Below, piece after piece: positions 10,364-22,027 of a stretch of DNA of 64,000 nt. The translations under genes were made by a program, and so were the position numbers. A model generated the notes under the pieces. It did not search any database. It saw only the letters and a program-made list of their open reading frames with translations, and was not told the origin of the DNA. This DNA is from Aaosphaeria pasadenensis (Eukaryota; Ascomycota; Dothideomycetes; Pleosporales). Position 1 is the stretch's first letter. Every line of letters starts with the position of its first letter. The stretch is taken from NCBI GenBank assembly GCA_022813625.1, contig JAKLMB010000020.1, positions 434,001-498,000 on the forward strand, in the 5' to 3' direction.

Positions 10364-13300
10364 ATGTCCTTTCGAAGCAGACTCGAGCAATCAGACAGCA
10401 AGACCAGGCGCATTTTTGCCGAGGACGAAAGCAGCAGTGATGACGACCTCGACATTGTAGGCACCACGCGCAAGGGCCTGAATATCTCGCAGTACATTGA
10501 TGCTCTCGCATCGCAATCCCAGTCGCAGCCATCAAGGAAAAATTCACTGCGCAAAAACGACGGAGATTCCGATGACGCTCGTCAATCCTCACCGGAGAAA
10601 GCACCACCACCCCGTTCACCAAAGCGGGAGGACGGTCGCGCAGGCAACAATGGTTCCAGGTCCGGCCCGTTTGTGATAGATTCAGAAACGGACGTCGAAA
10701 TCGACGAGGATGCCGGCTCTGCCTCGAACGATCCCGGCCAGGAATCCGACATCGACCTCCTTGGCGAAGACCCTGAAGCCACGTACCGCCAGTACCAGGA
10801 GAGCAAGAAGCTCAAGCGGAAGCGCGTGGCCGCCGAGACGAAGCGGATCCGGACGTCGAAGAAGTCTCGAGCAGCTGCTGCCACCAGCGTCGTCGGCAGG
10901 AAGCCGAGGAAGAAACTGGAAATAAACCCTCTCAAGAACGACACCATCCGCGATGTCCTCGATAACTACCGTGCTGCGTCTGATTCCGAGCAGGAGGAGA
11001 CGTACTTGGATGATCCGATTCCCGAGTACGTCGAGTCTCGGAAACGAAAGATGAAGAAACTTCATGAAGCAGGGCTGCGGTACCCGCCTAGCTACGACGG
11101 CATTTATTTCAGTGACTCGGACGGCGAGCAGAAGCCGGTCCTGGATAAGGCAGTGAAGCCGCAGAGACCGAAGAAGAGCATACAGCTGACCGAGTCCGGG
11201 GGCATCATCCCGGCTCCCATTGCGCGCTGGTTGCGAGACTATCAAGTTGATGGCGTCCGATTCCTCCATGAGAGATTTGTTCGCCAGACGGGCGCGTTGT
11301 TGGGCGACGATATGGGCCTGGGCAAAACTATTCAAGTGATCGCTTTCCTTACGGCGGCGTTTGGGAAGACGGCAACATCACGCGACAAGAAGCGCCTTCG
11401 CAAGATGCGGCGAGCGGCGGATGCACCATGGTACCCCCGGATCCTAATTGTCTGCCCAGGGACCCTCATGCACAATTGGCAGGATGAAATGGACAGGTGG
11501 GGTTGGTGGATCGTAGACAAGTATCATGGCCCACCCGCCGAGAGGAGGGGAGTCCTCAACGCCGCGAGAAAGGGAATGTGCGAGGTCATGATCACGACAT
11601 ATGTCACGTATCAGAAGAATGAAGGGGAAATCAATACAGTAGACTGGGACTGCGTGATAGCCGATGAGTGTCACCAGATCAAGAACAAGCATGCTGCCGT
11701 GACGAAGGCCATGAACAAGATCAATGCACTTTGCAGGATAGGTCTCACGGGTACAGCGATACAAAACAAGTACGAAGAGCTATGGAACTTGCTCAACTGG
11801 GTCCGGCCGGGAGAATATGGCTCCTACCAGCAGTGGAAGCACTCCATCAGCATCCCGCTGAAAGTCGGACAAGCCCACGACGCTACCAACGCGCAGCTTG
11901 CAGACGCCCGCGGGAAAGCGCAGGAATTAGTGACGAAGATACTACCAGACGTGTTCCTACGCCGCATGAAGACTCTCATCGCTGATCAGCTTCCTAAGAA
12001 GAGCGATCGCGTCGTCTTCTGCCAGCTCACGGACACCCAAGCGAATGCGTATCGTACATTCATCGAGAGCGAGCGCGTGGATGCCATCCGTCGAGCAAAA
12101 GAGCCTTGTGAATGCGAAAGTGGTAAATCCCGAGGATGGTGTTGCCATGTTACCGTCAGTGGAGGCGGTAAATGGATCAACTACATGTTCCCTTCTATGA
12201 TGACATTACAGAAGCTAGCGAACCATCTCGCCCTACTTCTCCCACACATGTCTGACCTCGCGGAGAAGCAAGCCAAGGATCTCGACAACCTGCAAATCTG
12301 CTGTCCTGATGAATGGAAAGATTATTTCCGCATGCGGGACAAGATCTTCGATCAGTCACAGCGAGAGTTCTGTGGCAAATGGAAGGTTCTCAAGCGGCTT
12401 CTCGGCTTCTGGCAAGTCAATGGCGATAAAGTTCTGATCTTCTCGCACTCGGTGCGTCTGCTTCGGCTGCTCAAAACACTTTTCGATGTCGATGGCCACA
12501 ATTACAACTGGTCGTATCTTGACGGAAGCATGAAACTCGAGGATCGCGCCAAAGCTGTCGCAGACTTCAATTCAGACGAAAAACAATTCGTATTCTTGAT
12601 CAGCACCAAGGCAGGTGGAGTAGGACTGAACATTACCTCCGCCAACAAAGTTGTGGTTGTAGATCCAAACTGGAACCCAGCATACGACTTGCAAGCCCAA
12701 GATCGTGCATACCGCATAGGCCAGACTCGGGATGTGGAGGTCTTTCGCCTTGTATCATCCGGCACCATCGAAGAGATCATGTACGCTCGCCAAATCTACA
12801 AGCAACAGCAAGCCAACATTGGCTACACAGCTTCTGAAGAGCGTCGCTACTTCAAGGGCGTCATGGACCATTCTGGGAAGGTGGGAGAGCTCTTCGGACT
12901 TCAAAATCTCTTTAGCTTTGAAGAGAATGGGCTTCTGCTGCGAGACATCGTTCATAAGACGAACGTTGCCGAGACACGAGCCGGAGTCAACGCAATCGGA
13001 TTCACTCCAGAGGCCGATAGCGATCTGGATGATGAGGAGGAAGAGAGCCTACTCTCAGATAAGTCGCTAGGCATCACAGACGACGATGGCATCAGCGAGA
13101 AACAGATGAAGAAATTCGCCGATCGCCTGGTCAATGGATCCGATACCGCTGAACCTACCGCCAGAAAGACAACCGCACGGCGCAAAGGCCTAGACGCCGT
13201 CAATGCAATCCTAGCCAAAGCGGGCGTACAGTACACACACGAGAACTCCGAAGTCATTGGTCACAGCAAGATTGAAGCCGAGCTGGGCAAGATCGCCAAG

Positions 13301-13690
13301 GAGCATCGAAACGACGTAGATCTCGCCCAACGGCGCGTATTCCAGTCGCAATCCCAAAACCCGGCTTCCCATCCATCCGCACATTCCGACGGGAACGACG
13401 AAGTCAGCGAAGGCGACGTTAACGAAGATGACGACAACGACGACGCCGATGTTAGCTTCATTGGCTCAACGTCTAAGGGCGGGAGGCCGGAGTACAAAAT
13501 CAACTACAAGTACAGGCCCGACGAACGGATCCGCAGGCGCCAGCTGTGCAGCATGGCCGAGATGATGGGGTTCTCGGATCCCGTAGAGTTTGCGTTGCTC
13601 GTCGAGAATTGCACGCAGGAGGAGAGGAGGAGGATGCTGGAGAAGTTTTATCGGGGGAGGAGGCGCGAGCTGTGGGGTGAACTTACATAG
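10364..13690 (+). CDS. SNF2-family DNA-dependent ATPase, ERCC6L2-like
   Basis: Single exon, 1108 residues from the ATG at 10364. The N-terminal 280 residues are charged and disordered. The helicase core follows: motif I GDDMGLGKT at 314-322 (Lys321), motif II DECH at 434-437, motif III LTGTAIQNKYEELWNLL, and the C-terminal lobe with motif V (ISTKAGGVGLNI) and motif VI (AQDRAYRIGQTR). A Cys-rich insert (CECESGKSRGWCC) sits between the lobes. The last 55 residues (SMAEMMGFSDPVEFALLV onward, ending in a basic helix) resemble the HEBO-type tail of ERCC6L2. Family members use ATP to move along or remodel DNA in repair and replication-stress responses. SNF2 membership is certain; the ERCC6L2 assignment is likely. 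It is convergent with the kinase-like gene 200 bases downstream. Confidence 0.87.
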   Translation: MSFRSRLEQSDSKTRRIFAEDESSSDDDLDIVGTTRKGLNISQYIDALASQSQSQPSRKNSLRKNDGDSDDARQSSPEKAPPPRSPKREDGRAGNNGSRSGPFVIDSETDVEIDEDAGSASNDPGQESDIDLLGEDPEATYRQYQESKKLKRKRVAAETKRIRTSKKSRAAAATSVVGRKPRKKLEINPLKNDTIRDVLDNYRAASDSEQEETYLDDPIPEYVESRKRKMKKLHEAGLRYPPSYDGIYFSDSDGEQKPVLDKAVKPQRPKKSIQLTESGGIIPAPIARWLRDYQVDGVRFLHERFVRQTGALLGDDMGLGKTIQVIAFLTAAFGKTATSRDKKRLRKMRRAADAPWYPRILIVCPGTLMHNWQDEMDRWGWWIVDKYHGPPAERRGVLNAARKGMCEVMITTYVTYQKNEGEINTVDWDCVIADECHQIKNKHAAVTKAMNKINALCRIGLTGTAIQNKYEELWNLLNWVRPGEYGSYQQWKHSISIPLKVGQAHDATNAQLADARGKAQELVTKILPDVFLRRMKTLIADQLPKKSDRVVFCQLTDTQANAYRTFIESERVDAIRRAKEPCECESGKSRGWCCHVTVSGGGKWINYMFPSMMTLQKLANHLALLLPHMSDLAEKQAKDLDNLQICCPDEWKDYFRMRDKIFDQSQREFCGKWKVLKRLLGFWQVNGDKVLIFSHSVRLLRLLKTLFDVDGHNYNWSYLDGSMKLEDRAKAVADFNSDEKQFVFLISTKAGGVGLNITSANKVVVVDPNWNPAYDLQAQDRAYRIGQTRDVEVFRLVSSGTIEEIMYARQIYKQQQANIGYTASEERRYFKGVMDHSGKVGELFGLQNLFSFEENGLLLRDIVHKTNVAETRAGVNAIGFTPEADSDLDDEEEESLLSDKSLGITDDDGISEKQMKKFADRLVNGSDTAEPTARKTTARRKGLDAVNAILAKAGVQYTHENSEVIGHSKIEAELGKIAKEHRNDVDLAQRRVFQSQSQNPASHPSAHSDGNDEVSEGDVNEDDDNDDADVSFIGSTSKGGRPEYKINYKYRPDERIRRRQLCSMAEMMGFSDPVEFALLVENCTQEERRRMLEKFYRGRRRELWGELT

Positions 13691-13890
13691 ATAGCTGGAT
13701 TGCTGCTCGCCAGAATTAAATAGGAACTGACTTTCAATGGACTTAGACCATTGCTTCGTGCACGTATACCCAGCTGAGAAGTATTTTATGTCTCTATACC
13801 TTGGAAACTGTCTCATGTAATCGCTTTTCAACAAATATCATAGCACCCGAGGTTCTTGATGATACCAAATTCTCATAACAGTTCACTTTT

Positions 13891-14688
13891 CTAGTCAAAA
13901 GTCGGTTCATCCAACCAAGTCCGCAACTTCTCCAGAGCGAACAAATCATGAGCGTAGTCCGAAGTGTGATAGTCCTTCATCTCACAGTCTACCCAACCCT
14001 TCGTCCCCCTACTAGTACCCAACTTCATGCCCACCTCACGCGCCGAGCCGAAATCGATCAAGACTGGCATGCCCTCCTCATTTATCAGGATATTGCTGGG
14101 ATTAAGGTCGTTGTGAGCCCATTGAAGAGAATGCAGATGGTCAATAGCCGACTGTAAGGCTTGCATGAAGGGTTCCTTATCAATGGGCCTGGCTTTGTTC
14201 TTAAGGTACTCTGGCAGAGTGTTAGGGTGGCGGTCGAGAACGAGCCCGGTGATACGATCACGGTGGGCCTGGCAGCCGTGGTATTTGATGATGTTTGGAT
14301 GTGGGTGCTGAGAGAGCATTTCCATAGCTGTTATCTCTTCGATGAAACCTTTGGGTATCAGGTGGAGGATGTTGTGTTCCTGGAATGTATCATAAAATAC
14401 CAGTGCTGGGCGCTTGATGTAGAAATTGGATGGAAGCGGTTCGGAAGCTTTGGTGAGCTTTGACGAGGACGGCCATTCTGGAAAGACTTCATCATCGGAG
14501 ATGGGTAAGAGGGCAGAGTTGAGTTGGTTCAATGTCAGTTCACTTTGAGAAACATTCAATTTCCCAAAGTATGCAGAGCCATCTTCATCAACGAATGCGA
14601 ATGTTGTGTGCTTGAATTTGCCAGTAATGTCGTCGACTTCCTCGTAAATGAAAACCAAATCTTCCCATTTCGTAACTAGAGGTGCCAT
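13891..14688 (-). CDS. Small protein-kinase-like protein
   Basis: Single exon, 265 residues, ATG at 14688. The C-lobe is recognisable: catalytic loop HNDLNPSNIL (His192, Asp194, Asn199) and metal-binding IDFGSA (Asp212). Upstream, EEITAMEMLSQHPHPNIIKY resembles helix C and the following strand, and Lys92 could be the beta-3 lysine. A typical glycine-rich loop is not evident, and the C-lobe after DFG is short (about 50 residues against more than 100 in normal kinases). The HND variant of HRD is common in fungal orphan kinases. It may be a minimal active kinase or an atypical fold member. The substrate is unknown. Confidence 0.75.
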   Translation of the reverse strand: MAPLVTKWEDLVFIYEEVDDITGKFKHTTFAFVDEDGSAYFGKLNVSQSELTLNQLNSALLPISDDEVFPEWPSSSKLTKASEPLPSNFYIKRPALVFYDTFQEHNILHLIPKGFIEEITAMEMLSQHPHPNIIKYHGCQAHRDRITGLVLDRHPNTLPEYLKNKARPIDKEPFMQALQSAIDHLHSLQWAHNDLNPSNILINEEGMPVLIDFGSAREVGMKLGTSRGTKGWVDCEMKDYHTSDYAHDLFALEKLRTWLDEPTFD

Positions 14689-15275
14689 TTCCTACTCAGG
14701 GCGAGTATACTGACAGTTTCTTAGGATCCTTATGATTGACCAGAAGGGAGATTGGTCTCTGTACAGGAGTCGAAGCGTTTCAATGTATCTGAACGTCTTG
14801 CCTGACAAACCCCCTATTTGTGAGACTAGAAAGTCAATTCAATGATGAGACGCATTAGAGATACAACACATTGCCTTATACATATTTAGTCGCATTCCTA
14901 GAAAACAAGACACCTCAGCATGGCTGCCTGTGCGGCGTAGCTCTGAATCCCTACCATAGGGACTATGACTATGTTTGTACATACAGGTAGCATTTGATTG
15001 GCTGAGGAGAATAGAGCGCTATCGATAGCAGACAACCTGTGTGCCTGTGTTGACCCCACCACGTCATTCATTCATCTTGTCCAAGCCCAACCAAATATCC
15101 TCAAAATATAAACCTCCCTCCCTTCAATATTTCGCCACATTGAAAACCATTCATACAGTCATAGCATATGCGGTAGACTTCAAATCATTGCAACGAATTT
15201 AAGCATAACACATACGCTCACTGTCCGCCCATCGACGCATTCCCGTCAATTTTTATCGTTTCTTCGTAATTCATC
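14689..15275. promoter_or_regulatory. Divergent promoter: kinase-like gene (-) / dom34 (+)
   Basis: This 587-base region separates the two divergent start codons. No coding sequence is seen. Confidence 0.5.
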
Positions 15276-16553
15276 ATGCGACTTTTGAAATCGCAAATAG
15301 ACAAAAAGGACGGCGCAGGATATGCGTCACTCCTCCCCGAAGAGCCAGAAGACATGGTACACCCACCCCCGTCCTACAACCAAGCGCATACATCAAGCTG
15401 ACGAACAACCCAGTGGCACGCATACAACCTCATCCAACCAGGCGACCTCCTCCGCGCGCGCGCCGTGCGCCGCGTATCCAAGACCTCCGACAGCGGCTCC
15501 GTCGCCTCGCAGCGCATAGTCCTGAATCTCACGATATCGGTGACCTCGACGGACTTCGACATCGGCAGCGGGCAGCTCCACGTAGCGGGGCGCGTCGCCA
15601 ACGAGAACGAGCATGTCAAACTCGGCTCGCACCACACGCTCGACCTCGAACTGAACCGCGACTTCTCGCTGGAAAAGGCGGACGGATGGGACAGCATTGC
15701 GCTTGAGATTCTGCGCGAGGCGTGCGACACGGAGCGGAAGGCGGAGCTGTGGGCTGTCGTGATGGGCGAGGGCGTGGCAAACATTTGCTTGATTACCGAG
15801 CACCAGACGATACCGCGGCAGAAGGTTGAAGTATCGGTGCCGAGGAAGCGGAAGGGTGGGATTGATGGGCACGATAAGGGGATGGAGAAGTTCTTCAGCA
15901 CGACGCTGGCTACGTTATTACGACACATTGACCTAGCGGAGAAGGCGAAGGAGGATAAGACCGTTCCTTTGCTGCTAGCGAGTCCGGGGTTCGTCGCGCA
16001 GACTTTTCTGCAATATATCAAGAGCGAAGCGACAAGGACGACGAACAAGCCATTACTTGCTGCGGTCCCGAATATACTGGTGGCGCATTCGTCTTCGTAC
16101 CACGTTCATGCGCTGAAGGAAGTACTGGCGTCGCAAGGCGTGCTATCGAAACTGTCCGACACGAAATTCGCACGTGAGACATCACTCATGGATAAGTTCA
16201 CGACGCTGATCAGACAAGATGACGGAAGGGCGTGGTACGGTCCTCGGGAGGTCGAACGTGCCGTGGAGAAGGGGGCGGTGGGGAGAGGAGGTGGTGTGCT
16301 GCTCATATCGAACGCGCTGTTCAGAGCACAGGACGTCAAGGAGAGAAAACGATGGGTGGCTCTGGTCGACCGGGTACGGGAGGTCGAGGGCGGAGAGGTC
16401 AGAGTGCTGAGCAGTCTGCACGAGAGTGGGAAGCGATTGGAAGGATTGGGAAATATAGCTGCGATATTGACGTTCCCGCTCGAGGACCTCGATGAGGAGG
16501 AGGACGAGGTCGCGGACGGACATACAGAGCAAGAGGAGACGATGGTGATATGA
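15276..16553 (+). CDS. dom34: Dom34/Pelota ribosome-rescue factor
   Basis: Two exons, 15276..15356 and 15414..16553, give 406 residues. The 57-base intron falls right after codon 27 (phase 0), joining the first exon to WHAYNLIQPGDLLRARAVR. This is the eRF1-like Dom34/Pelota architecture: N-terminal Sm-like domain (SGSVASQRIVLNLTISV, TDFDIGSGQLHVAGRV), central domain (AVVMGEGVANICLIT, LLLASPGFVAQTFLQY) and C-terminal domain (GGVLLISNALFR, LHESGKRLEGLGNIAAILTFPL). It lacks the GGQ motif, as expected for Dom34. With the GTPase Hbs1 it splits stalled ribosomes in no-go and non-stop decay in the cytoplasm. The acidic tail (EEEDEV...) is typical. It is convergent with the BVMO gene, with 277 bases between stops. 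Confidence 0.93.
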
Positions 16554-16831
16554 TAGTACTGCATAGACATGAATCATAGACGACACGAACGAAAATGAGA
16601 TATCCAGAGAAACCACTTTCCATTAAACATCACAGCGTAATTCACTAGTGATATGTATCCCCTTTGTCTACAACACCACCCTTTCTATCAACCAGCAAGT
16701 GACCAGTTCATCACAGAAGAACACTCCTTTGACATTTGAAAGTTCGATATTTACATTTTGTGCAAAGCGAAACGCTATATACGTATATGATCGATCAATT
16801 AATCAATGCAAAAATCCGCCCCGTGACATCC

Positions 16832-18911
16832 TCACAACTTCGCCTCCCCCTCCTTACTCTTATCCATACCCGAAAACGAAACTCCGAGATTACTCTGCAC
16901 CGTTCCACTCTTATTAATCAACTGCAACTTTCGCCCCCTACTAAATGGCTCATCATCATCATGGTCCCGAATATAATACGCCCAATCCGCCGACTCATCC
17001 AGCTCCGTCTGCGAATACCCATTACCCAGCCACGCGAACCTATTCCCGTTATACTTGACCTCCCAGTCGTCGAGCCGCAGCTCCATCAGCGCCTCGATGT
17101 AATGCAGCGTTGACCCGGGCCACAGCGCGGTTATCTTCCCGTTCGGGCCAGCCGCCTTGTACCACGAGCGACACGGGTCGTGCCAGACAGTCTTCGACAT
17201 AAAGAGGTCCTTATGCGCGATGAAGTCCGCCACAGCCTCGGCCTTCGGCGAGAACTGCGAGATGTTGTGCGTCTGGAAGCGGTCGATGAGCTTGAGCATG
17301 TAGTCGGCCTGGCACTCGATGGCGGAGAGCACAGGGCCGTTGCCGATGGGGCAGTTGGGGCCGAGGAAGATGAGGTAGTTGGGGAAGTCGGCGGCCGCGA
17401 GTCCGAAGTAGGATGTTGCTTCTTGGGCCCAGACGTCCTGGAGGTTCTTGCCGGAGGGTCCAATGACGGGGAAGCGGGGCTTGAAGGAGGTGTTGAAGCC
17501 GGTGGCGCAGATCAGGATGTCGACGGGGTATTCGTTGCCGTCGTCGCATTTGCAGCCGCGCTCGGTGATCTCGTTGATCTCGCCGTAGACGACTTGGACG
17601 TTGTCTTTGCCGAGGGACTCAAGGTAGCCGACGCCGGGGGTGAGGCGGCGGCACCCGACGTGCCAGTTGGGGATGAGGCGCTCTTCGAGGTAGGGGTTGG
17701 AGAGCTTCTCGGACATCTGCTGGCGGAAGTAGGTCTCGGTGTCGGTGTTGGTGGTGGTTCCCTTGAGAAAGATGCCGAATTGGCCGTTAAGGCCGCGCTC
17801 GACGTTCTTGCGGTAGTCGACGAGGGCTTGGGGTTTGGTGGCGAACTCGAGGCGCTCTTGGTCGCTGAAGACGTGCTGCTCGAGGCCTTGCACGGGGGAT
17901 ACCCAGGTGGGCTCTCGGATGAAGGTGGTTACTTTGGAGACGTGGGGTTGGATGGTTGGGAGTACTTGGATTCCGGAGGATCTGTGGAGTGTCAGTAACT
18001 GAATGAATGCAAGCAGGGAGACGGGGTTTGCTATCAGACTTACCCATTGCCAATGAGACCGACATGGCGACCCTTGAGGTCAATCTTATCGTCCCAGTTC
18101 GCAGTGTGCAGAAGCGTTCCCTTGTACTTGTCGAGTCCAGGGATAGCAGGCCACGCCCAGTTGTTCAAAATGCCACTGGCATTGACGAGAATGTCGCAGT
18201 GATCACGCACATCCTGACCCTTCTGGAGGTCCCGAATGTGCACGTCGTACCCGCCCTTCTCGTGGTTCCAGTATGCGCCAGAGACCTGGTGCTCCGTCTT
18301 GACATACTTGTGCAGGCCGTACTTGCGCGCAAAGTCATTGAAGTAGCTGAAGATTTCCTTGGAGCTGGCGTACACAGCCGACCAATCGACCTTTGGCTCG
18401 AAGGACCAGGTGTAGTTGTGTGAGGGGACATCGCATGCGCAGCTGTATGTTCGATTGTGTCAGCTTATGGTTCAGTTCATGAGTTACTTCGGATGCTCGA
18501 GTCATTGGCTGTTCACCTGTTTTCGTGTGTGGTTGGGGTTGGATGAAGTGAACCGAGGTGTGTGGGGTAACGTTACACAATGCCATCCACAAAAAATGTA
18601 AATGGTCGATTCATTCAAACACGGCTTCGAGAAACGCCACCACCAATTCGCTCCAAGCTTGGAAAAAAAGTAATTACTTACCCGGGATATCTGTTCTCCC
18701 ACCATGTACCCGAAACTTCTGGGTTTTTCTCGTAGACTGTGAGACTGAAATTGCTGAAGTGTCGTTGCAGCTTGTATGCCATCAGCAGACCCGACGCACC
18801 GGCACCGACGCAGATGATTCGCACGTGGCGCTGCGCATGGATGGGACCATGTAGTCGGTGCTGAGCATCCGATTCTGGGCGATTGGTGGACGGGACAATG
18901 AAGTCTGCCAT
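16832..18911 (-). CDS. Baeyer-Villiger-type flavin monooxygenase with -AKL C-terminus
   Basis: Three exons on the minus strand, 18682..18911, 18044..18442 and 16832..17981, give 592 residues. The introns are 239 and 62 bases. The N-terminal FAD site is VGAGASGLLMAYKL, followed by GTWWENRYPG joined across intron 1 to CACDVPSHNYTWSF, the classic start of the fungal BVMO/FMO family. GRHVGLIGNGSSGIQ across intron 2 is the NADPH Rossmann motif. ILICATGFNTSFKPRFP matches the FMO ATG-containing block. The family inserts oxygen next to a ketone to make esters or lactones. The protein ends in -AKL, a PTS1-type peroxisomal signal. It neighbours an SDR and lies in a region rich in lipid- and alcohol-handling genes. 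The substrate is unknown. Confidence 0.9.
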
Positions 18912-19984
18912 TGCGAAGGTAGTAGAGCAGATTTCTGGGGTATCTGAAAAGGAAAGGGAAGAAAAAAGTGCACAAAGCCAGTCGCACACAAGCTACCCAA
19001 CGTTACAGCAGATCTGAAGTGCAAAGGTAACGAGGAAGAAGTTGAGGAGAAAGATGAGAGAACGGGAGGGAGAGAGGAGCTAGATAAATGTGCAACGTAA
19101 GGTCTGAAGAAGAGGAAATTCCGTGCTGCCACTACTTTTATACCCTAAACTATACACTGCAGGTGAATTGCTGCTCCATATCTCGTCCCGTCGAGCGGTC
19201 AAGAGTCATGTTAGGCAGGTAGCTCATGACAATCTGATTCAACTCCACTGGACAGCCCATTAGGAAACCCGGGGCCACGAAGGGTCCCAGTTGTTTCCAA
19301 GCCATTCCGGGGTAAACGAAGCTAAAATCGTGGAGACGCCATCCACTGAATTGGTTGGATCTCGTTGCCGTCGTGGTAAACCATTTCCGACTGCCAGACT
19401 TCTCGACACAAGAGACTAACATTCAGGAACATTGTTTTTATTTTTTAGAAATGCCACGGAGAAACGCTAGACCCACCGTCCGTCCCCAAAGCACTCAAAG
19501 TCGCGTTATCTTGCAAAAGTCGCCTTGCGGGCGGACTAATGTCGAATACGTGCGGTCTAATCGTGTTCATGCAGTAGCCAGCTCGTAACATGAGCAGATA
19601 GCGCCGTGGTCTGGAGTTTCTCGGTGTAACACACACAATCGAGTCTCGACTTAATTGTTCCGCTCGATTCCATCGAGTACGAATACGGTTGTTCCATGTA
19701 GCTAACGGTTTGTACGGTACGAGGACCCCTCCCCTCGTCTGATCTGCCCATCATTTCAATCGCAACCGAGGATCCGATAAACAAAGGTCCGACCAGGCCA
19801 TGTCGAAATTACGAGACGAACTTCGGTCATTTATGGATACGCACACACACGTTCCAAATCCATAGTAATTGTGTGCGCCTGTCAAACCTGTTGTGTGGTT
19901 GAGACATTGTAGAAGCTTGACCTCTTAAGCAAGGTGTTTAGTTTCATTATGATTAGCATTATCGTAGAAAGAATTCATTTGCGT
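18912..19984. other. Intergenic region upstream of the BVMO gene
   Basis: This holds the promoter of the BVMO gene and the 3' end of the SDR gene, both on the minus strand. One CCGAGG (19766-19771) is present, but it is 855 bases from the BVMO start. Short open frames here look non-coding. Confidence 0.5.
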
Positions 19985-20865
19985 CTATTGTATCGTGAAC
20001 CCACCATCCGCCACCAACGAAGCTCCGATCATGTAACTGCTCGCTTCGGAGTGGAGAAAAGATACACAATCCCCAATTTCCTCCATCGTCGCCAGCCGTT
20101 GGACGGGCACCTTCACGCGCTCGTCGTCCATAACGCTGCCTACATTCATCGAGCTCATCACGAGCGGAGTGGCTACATAACCGGGACACAGCGCATTGAT
20201 CTTGATACCCTTGGGCGCAAAAGCGATGGCATCTGCTCTCGTCAATCCAACAACGGCGTGCTTGCTCGTGGCATAGGCTGTCGATGGGACGTTCAGTGAT
20301 GGGCCTAGGATGCCGTACATGGATGCGGTGTTGACAATCGATCCGCGATATGAGCGAGGGGAGTCACGTAGTTTGTCCTGCGTGAGCATCTGGCGGATCT
20401 GAGCTCGCTGGCACAGCCAGACGCCCGTAGTGTTGACCGAAAGCACCCGTTCGAAGTCGTCCTTGGGGATCTGGTCGGTCGTCTTGAGCGCTCCGCCAAT
20501 GCCTGCATTGTTGAGTGCATAGTCCAGGCGACCGAATTTCTTCACCGTCTGGTCCACGCTGTTGTTGACGGCGTCCTCGCTCGCCACGTCCAACTCCAGT
20601 TCGAGAACAGAGACATCCGGTGCGATCTTCTTCAGCTCGGAGACGGTGTTGGAGACTGAGTTGCGGTCGAGCAGGGCGAAGGAGCGGACACCCTGGCGTG
20701 CAAGCGAATATGCAGCATACTGTCCAATTCCTGGAGAAAGCAGATGTGAGATGAGATGCACATCAGCGGCGCAGCTGCAGTCGACATGGGGATGCTAGAT
20801 TGTCGAGATGACTTACCAGAGCCAGCACCTGTGATATAGGCGACACCTTTGAGTGCGAAAGCCAT
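19985..20865 (-). CDS. Short-chain dehydrogenase/reductase (SDR)
   Basis: Two exons, 20817..20865 and 19985..20730, give 264 residues. The 86-base intron interrupts the cofactor loop itself: exon 1 ends in ITGAGS and exon 2 continues GIGQYAAYSLA, restoring the TGxxxGIG motif. NNAG, a serine in NTASMYG, and the catalytic Y-x3-K (YATSK) are present. KINALCPGYVATPLV and the C-terminal YMIGASLVADGGFTIQ are classical SDR features. It is an NAD(P)-dependent alcohol/ketone oxidoreductase, probably cytosolic, because no targeting signal is visible. Being in tandem with the BVMO, it could supply or use its ketone, which is inference. Confidence 0.9.
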
Positions 20866-22027
20866 CCTATTGCCTCTATGGAATCCCGGTATCACTCGCA
20901 ATAATGGTATGAAGTTGTGGTGTTGAAGATATGCACAATACGACAGAAGAGCGCTACGCCGATCCCTTTCAACAGCTCCAGACCATACGAGGTGAATCGG
21001 TCAGGGTCCAAGCAAGTAGTTAATAATTAGCATCAACTTACCATACCAACTCGGATAGCTCTACTGAAAGCTCCCCCTCACTCCCTCCGTTCTAGGTAGA
21101 CCTCAAGCTCCCGTAGTCACTCACAAGCCTGGAAGGCAATAATTATCCCCAGCTACGTTTGCGGGGGTGGGCGCGCGGGGATCTGGCGTTCCGAGCACCG
21201 GCTCCTACTACCAGCCCCGGCAGCCCAGCTCAGTGTGTCAGTCGTCTCTCCATCTGATGATCCTTTCCCATTCCATACCATCGCAAAGTCAGGATGAAGT
21301 TTCCCGCGGGTGCTCGGGAACGCCCTACATCCTCCCCTTCCGACGTGATTCATACGACAGGCATTTCCCCAGACAACTTACTCGTACTCATGTCAGATTA
21401 CTATCGAGATCTAGTTAGCCCTTATTGCCGTTTCCATTTTCAATATGCCCTTGATTGCTCTCGTCGTTCGGTGTTGCGTGGTCATGTCACACATGTTGAG
21501 GTCATCGATAATTCATGCGCCCCCCGCTACCGGACATGCGAGTGCGGTTACCGTTGTGACAGCCACGTAGTACAAATTGTGTTTGACATCGGGAGCCTCG
21601 TTCCTATTAGGCTTATGTTTGGGGCGTGGAGGTTGCACGGAGGCCTCGACTTCGTGCTGTACAACCTTGATAGGGTTCTAGTAGGAACTGTTGAGTAGAA
21701 ACGTGCTTTTTGCTTCAATGAGTCGATATCGCCCCATCTTTATAGCCAATCATATGCAGATTGTTATCTTCCGTGAAAAGGAACCCTGGCCAACCCTGGC
21801 CTTGAATTCACCCTCATTCGAAGGCATTCACCAGATCTGCCAACCCCAGATTCGATCACGTGCGCACGCGCACAACTCGTCAGACGCACAGACTTCAACA
21901 CCTCCCAGCGTGCTTGGCAAATTCACCATTTCGCGTCCGTCCACAATGACGATGCGCCACCCCCGTCAACAAACATCCCCACCTCCCCCCTACATCACCA
22001 TCACCCTCCCACAACAATGCATCTGCT
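20866..22027. other. Divergent intergenic region, 1.16 kb
   Basis: It separates the SDR (-) from the Pif1-2B-like gene (+). Open frames at 21294-21698 and 21691-22344 lack domain content, and the latter overlaps the real gene in another frame. I see no gene. Confidence 0.5.

Noticed and set aside
17180..17998. 272-codon open frame antisense to the BVMO
   Set aside because: It is a shadow of the GC-rich BVMO exon: Val/Gly/Asp-rich, with no family features.
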